The notes under the pieces are model-generated. The model searched no databases, was not told where the DNA came from, and saw only the letters and a program-made list of their open reading frames with translations. From the NCBI GenBank assembly GCA_958450325.1, contig OY288239.1, forward strand, positions 44,733,811-44,797,810: a stretch of DNA of 64,000 nt. The letters are read 5' to 3'. The translations under genes were made by a program, and so were the position numbers. This document shows, piece after piece, positions 61,504-64,000 of the stretch. This DNA is from Agrostemma githago. Taxonomy: Eukaryota; Streptophyta; Magnoliopsida; Caryophyllales; Caryophyllaceae. Position 1 is the first letter of the stretch; every line of letters starts with the position of its first letter.

Positions 61504-64000
61504 AAGTTGAGAGTAGACTTGGAGGAAAACCATTAGAGGAGTTGTTACACGAGTTTAAGGATGTCTTCCCTGAAGAATTACCCGTTGGTTTACCACCTAT
61601 TAGAGGTATAGAACACCAAATCGACCTCATTCCAGGAGCAACCTTACCCAATAAGGCTGCATATAGGTGTAACCCGGAGGAAACTAAGGAATTACAAAGA
61701 CAAATAGATGAGTTAATGAGTAGAGGGTACGTGCGGGAGAGCCTTAGTCCTTGTGCTGTTCCAGTCCTTTTAGTACCTAAGAAGGATGGGACATGGAGAA
61801 TGTGTGTGGATAGTAGAGCCGTTAACAACATCACCATCAAGTATAGGTTTCCTATTCCAAGGTTGGATGATATGTTAGATGAGCTTCATGGGGCGGTGGT
61901 CTTCTCCAAAATTGATCTAAGAAGTGGTTACCATCAAATCAGAATGAGGGAAGGGGATGAATGGAAGACCGCTTTCAAAACCAAACATGGACTCTATGAG
62001 TGGACGGTCATGCCATTTGGTCTTACCAACGCTCCAAGCACGTTCATGAGGTTAATGAACGAGGTACTTAAGGCCTACTTAGGTCGCTTTATTGTGGTTT
62101 ACTTGGATGATATCCTTGTGTATAGCAGGTCTTTGGAAGAACATATGGAGCACTTGAGACTACTATTCACAACACTCCGCAAGCAACAACTTTTTGGGAA
62201 GAAGGAGAAGTGTGCCTTCTTTGTGGAAAGCGTAGTATTCCTTGGCTACGTAGTGTCCAAAGGAGGGGTGTCAGTTGATCAAACCAAAGTGGAATCCATA
62301 CGTACTTGGCCAATCCCTTCCACCATTACAGAAGTAAGGTCTTTTCACGGTTTGGCTTCTTTTTACAGGAGATTCATCAAGGATTTCAGCACTATCACAA
62401 GCCCCATCACCGAGTGCTTGAAGAAAGGCGCATTTGTTTGGACCAAGGCTGCCCAAGAAGCCTTTGAAGCCATTAAAGAGAAGCTATGCTCCGCTCCTAT
62501 CTTAGCCCTTCCTGATTTCTCTCAACCATTTGAGGTGGAATGTGACGCTAGTGGAGTTGGAATTGGTGCTGTTCTTGTGCAAAATAAGCGCCCCATTGCC
62601 TATTTCTCAGAGAAACTTAATGGAGCAAGGCTGAACTATTGCACCTACGACAAGGAGTTCTATGCCATAGTAAGAGCTCTTGATCATTGGAGTCATTACC
62701 TTCGTACTAACCATTTTATTCTTCATTCAGATCATGAGTCCTTAAAATACATCAATGGCCAACAAAAGTTAAGTCCAAGGCATGCCAAGTGGGTAGAATT
62801 CTTGCAATCCTTTCATTTCTCTTCAAAGTACAAAGATGGAAAGAGTAACGTAGTAGCTGATGCACTATCCCGCCGCTACACTTTACTATCTACTTTGGAT
62901 GTGAGGTTGCTCGGATTTGAGACTCTAAAGGACTACTACAACAATGATGCTGACTTTGGTGAAACCTTCACCAAATGCAAGGAGGGAGCCTTTGATGAGT
63001 TTGTTTTGCAGGAAGGATTTCTTTTCAAAGGAAACCGCCTGTGTGTGCCCAAGCATCCCATTAGAGAGCTACTGGTTAGAGAAGCTCATGGAGGAAGATT
63101 AGCGGGTCATTTTGGCATTACAAGGACTTTGGAGGTCTTAAAGGAACACTTCTTTTGGCCAAAAATGCAAGGGAGTGTCCAGCATGTAGTGAGCAAGTGT
63201 GTGACTTGCCAATTTGCTAAAAGTTCTTTCAAACCCGGGGTTTACACGCCCTTGCCCACTCCTAACAGGCCATGGGAAGATGTATCCATGGATTTCATTG
63301 TAGCCCTACCAAGAACCGCTAGAGGAAAAGATGCCATCATGGTGGTGGTAGATCGGTTTTCAAAGATGGCTCACTTCATTGCTTGCCACAAAACGGATGA
63401 TGCTAGCAATGTTGCAGACTTATACTTCAAGGAGGTGGTACGTCTCCATGGAATACCCAAGTCCATTGTTTCTGATCGTGATTCAAAGTTCCTTAGTTAC
63501 TTTTGGAACACATTATGGAGGAAGGTGGGAACCAAGCTCTTATTTAGCACTTCTCATCATCCACAAACAGATGGACAAACCGAGGTTACCAATCGCACCT
63601 TGGGGACGTTATTAAGAGGTCTTGTGAGTAAGACTCAAAAGGATTGGGATATCAAACTTGTCCATGCTGAATTTGCCTACAATCGCTCCCCTACTTATGC
63701 TACTTCTCATTCCCCTTTTGAGGCTGTATATGGGATCAATCCTTACATGCCTTTGGACCTGATTCCTCTACCAAAAGATGAGTTAGTTCACAAGGATGCG
63801 GAGTCCAAACTAAAGGCTATGATCAAACTCCACGAGCAAATCCAAGAAAGAATCAAGGAGGTTAATGAAGCATACAAAAGGAAGTCCAACAAGAACAGGA
63901 AGCCAAGACTTTTTCAAGAGGGTGACTTAGTTTGGGTTCACTTGAGAAAGGAGAGGTTTCCAAGCAAAAGAAAGAATAAGTTGATGCCACGAGCTGAAGG
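61491..64000 (+). CDS. E7 pol: RT, RNase H, integrase (open to window edge)
   Basis: An uninterrupted frame of about 836 codons runs to 64000. RT: PVGLPPIRGIEHQIDLIPGA, LVPKKDGTWRMCVDSRAVNN, FSKIDLRSGYHQIRM, MPFGLTNAPSTFM and the catalytic YLDD at 62100-62111. RNase H: FEVECDASGVGIGAVL, YDKEFYAIVRAL, LHSDHESLKYI. Integrase: HHCC-type zinc region ending CVTC (about 63090-63212), catalytic D in MDF (63291), D in VSDRD (63474) and E in DGQTEVTNR (63582), with exactly 35 residues between the second D and E. The end reads FPSKRKNKLMPRAEG, the normal start of the C-terminal domain. All catalytic residues are present. It is expected to be expressed as part of a Gag-Pol polyprotein; here one frameshift and a missing Gag prevent that. 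Confidence 0.95.

Larger units (their letters stand above)
59988..64000 (+). mobile_element. E7: Ty3/gypsy element with intact pol and deleted gag, runs off the window
   Basis: 5' LTR 59988-60757 (770 bp), primer site 60762-60773, then a fused leader-protease ORF lacking Gag, one frameshift, and an open pol frame to the window end. 3' LTR not in window. GTAAG (59983-59987) precedes it. RT/IN sequence and the ORF-into-LTR layout of its relatives resemble the CRM clade of chromoviruses; Tekay or Reina cannot be excluded without the C-terminus. Confidence 0.9.

Overview
This window is a transposon graveyard from a plant nuclear genome. It is AT-rich and has microsatellites and many nested LTR retrotransposons (Athila-like, CRM/chromovirus-like, Cassandra), CACTA, MULE and hAT elements. 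No convincing host gene was found. The element set indicates a eudicot with a repeat-rich genome; Caryophyllales is a guess only. Almost every coding stretch is a transposon open reading frame, mostly broken.

Layout. 1-3.2 kb: a decayed tandem array of roughly 105-155 bp units; a shorter inverted copy lies at 9.9-10.56 kb. 3.4-5.3 kb: part of a large LTR (LTR-B), minus strand. 5.4-6.5 kb: a MULE with a perfect 9-bp target duplication. 8.1-9.25 kb: a second MULE with a hAT element inside it. 11.0-13.8 kb: a large solo LTR-B. 14.04-14.30 kb: a LINE fragment, interrupted by Athila-like element H0 (14.3-27.4 kb). H0 has both LTRs, a broken gag, a protease, no polymerase, and an env-like ORF split by a complete Cassandra TRIM with 5S rRNA-like LTRs. 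A second Athila-like element, H1, starts inside the 3' LTR of H0. H1 is split by E1 (28.4-36.4 kb), and E1 is split by E2 (31.25-35.26 kb). E1 and E2 are proven by perfect 5-bp duplications. 38.0-41.65 kb: related small LTR elements (E3 and a chimeric LTR, E4) that join H1 to the 3' half of a third Athila-like element, H2 (41.65-51.4 kb). H2 holds CACTA1 (45.4-50.4 kb), which itself contains two solo E-family LTRs. 51.4-52.5 kb: another LTR-B piece, then CACTA2 (from 52.49 kb), which carries E5 (53.36-57.32 kb) and E6 (from 58.87 kb). E6 is interrupted by E7 (59.99 kb to the window end).

How the parts relate. E1, E2, E5, E6 and E7 are one Ty3/gypsy family with initiator-Met primer sites and LTRs reading TGATCC...ACATCA in element orientation. 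E2 and E5 keep an open gag-protease frame but have lost reverse transcriptase, RNase H and nearly all integrase. E7 has lost gag but has an open protease-RT-RNase H-integrase region, apart from one frameshift before RT. The family therefore looks split into reciprocal gag donors and pol donors. Other points of interest are GC-rich palindromes about 290-300 bp into the LTRs of all three Athila-like elements, and LTR-LTR recombination scars.
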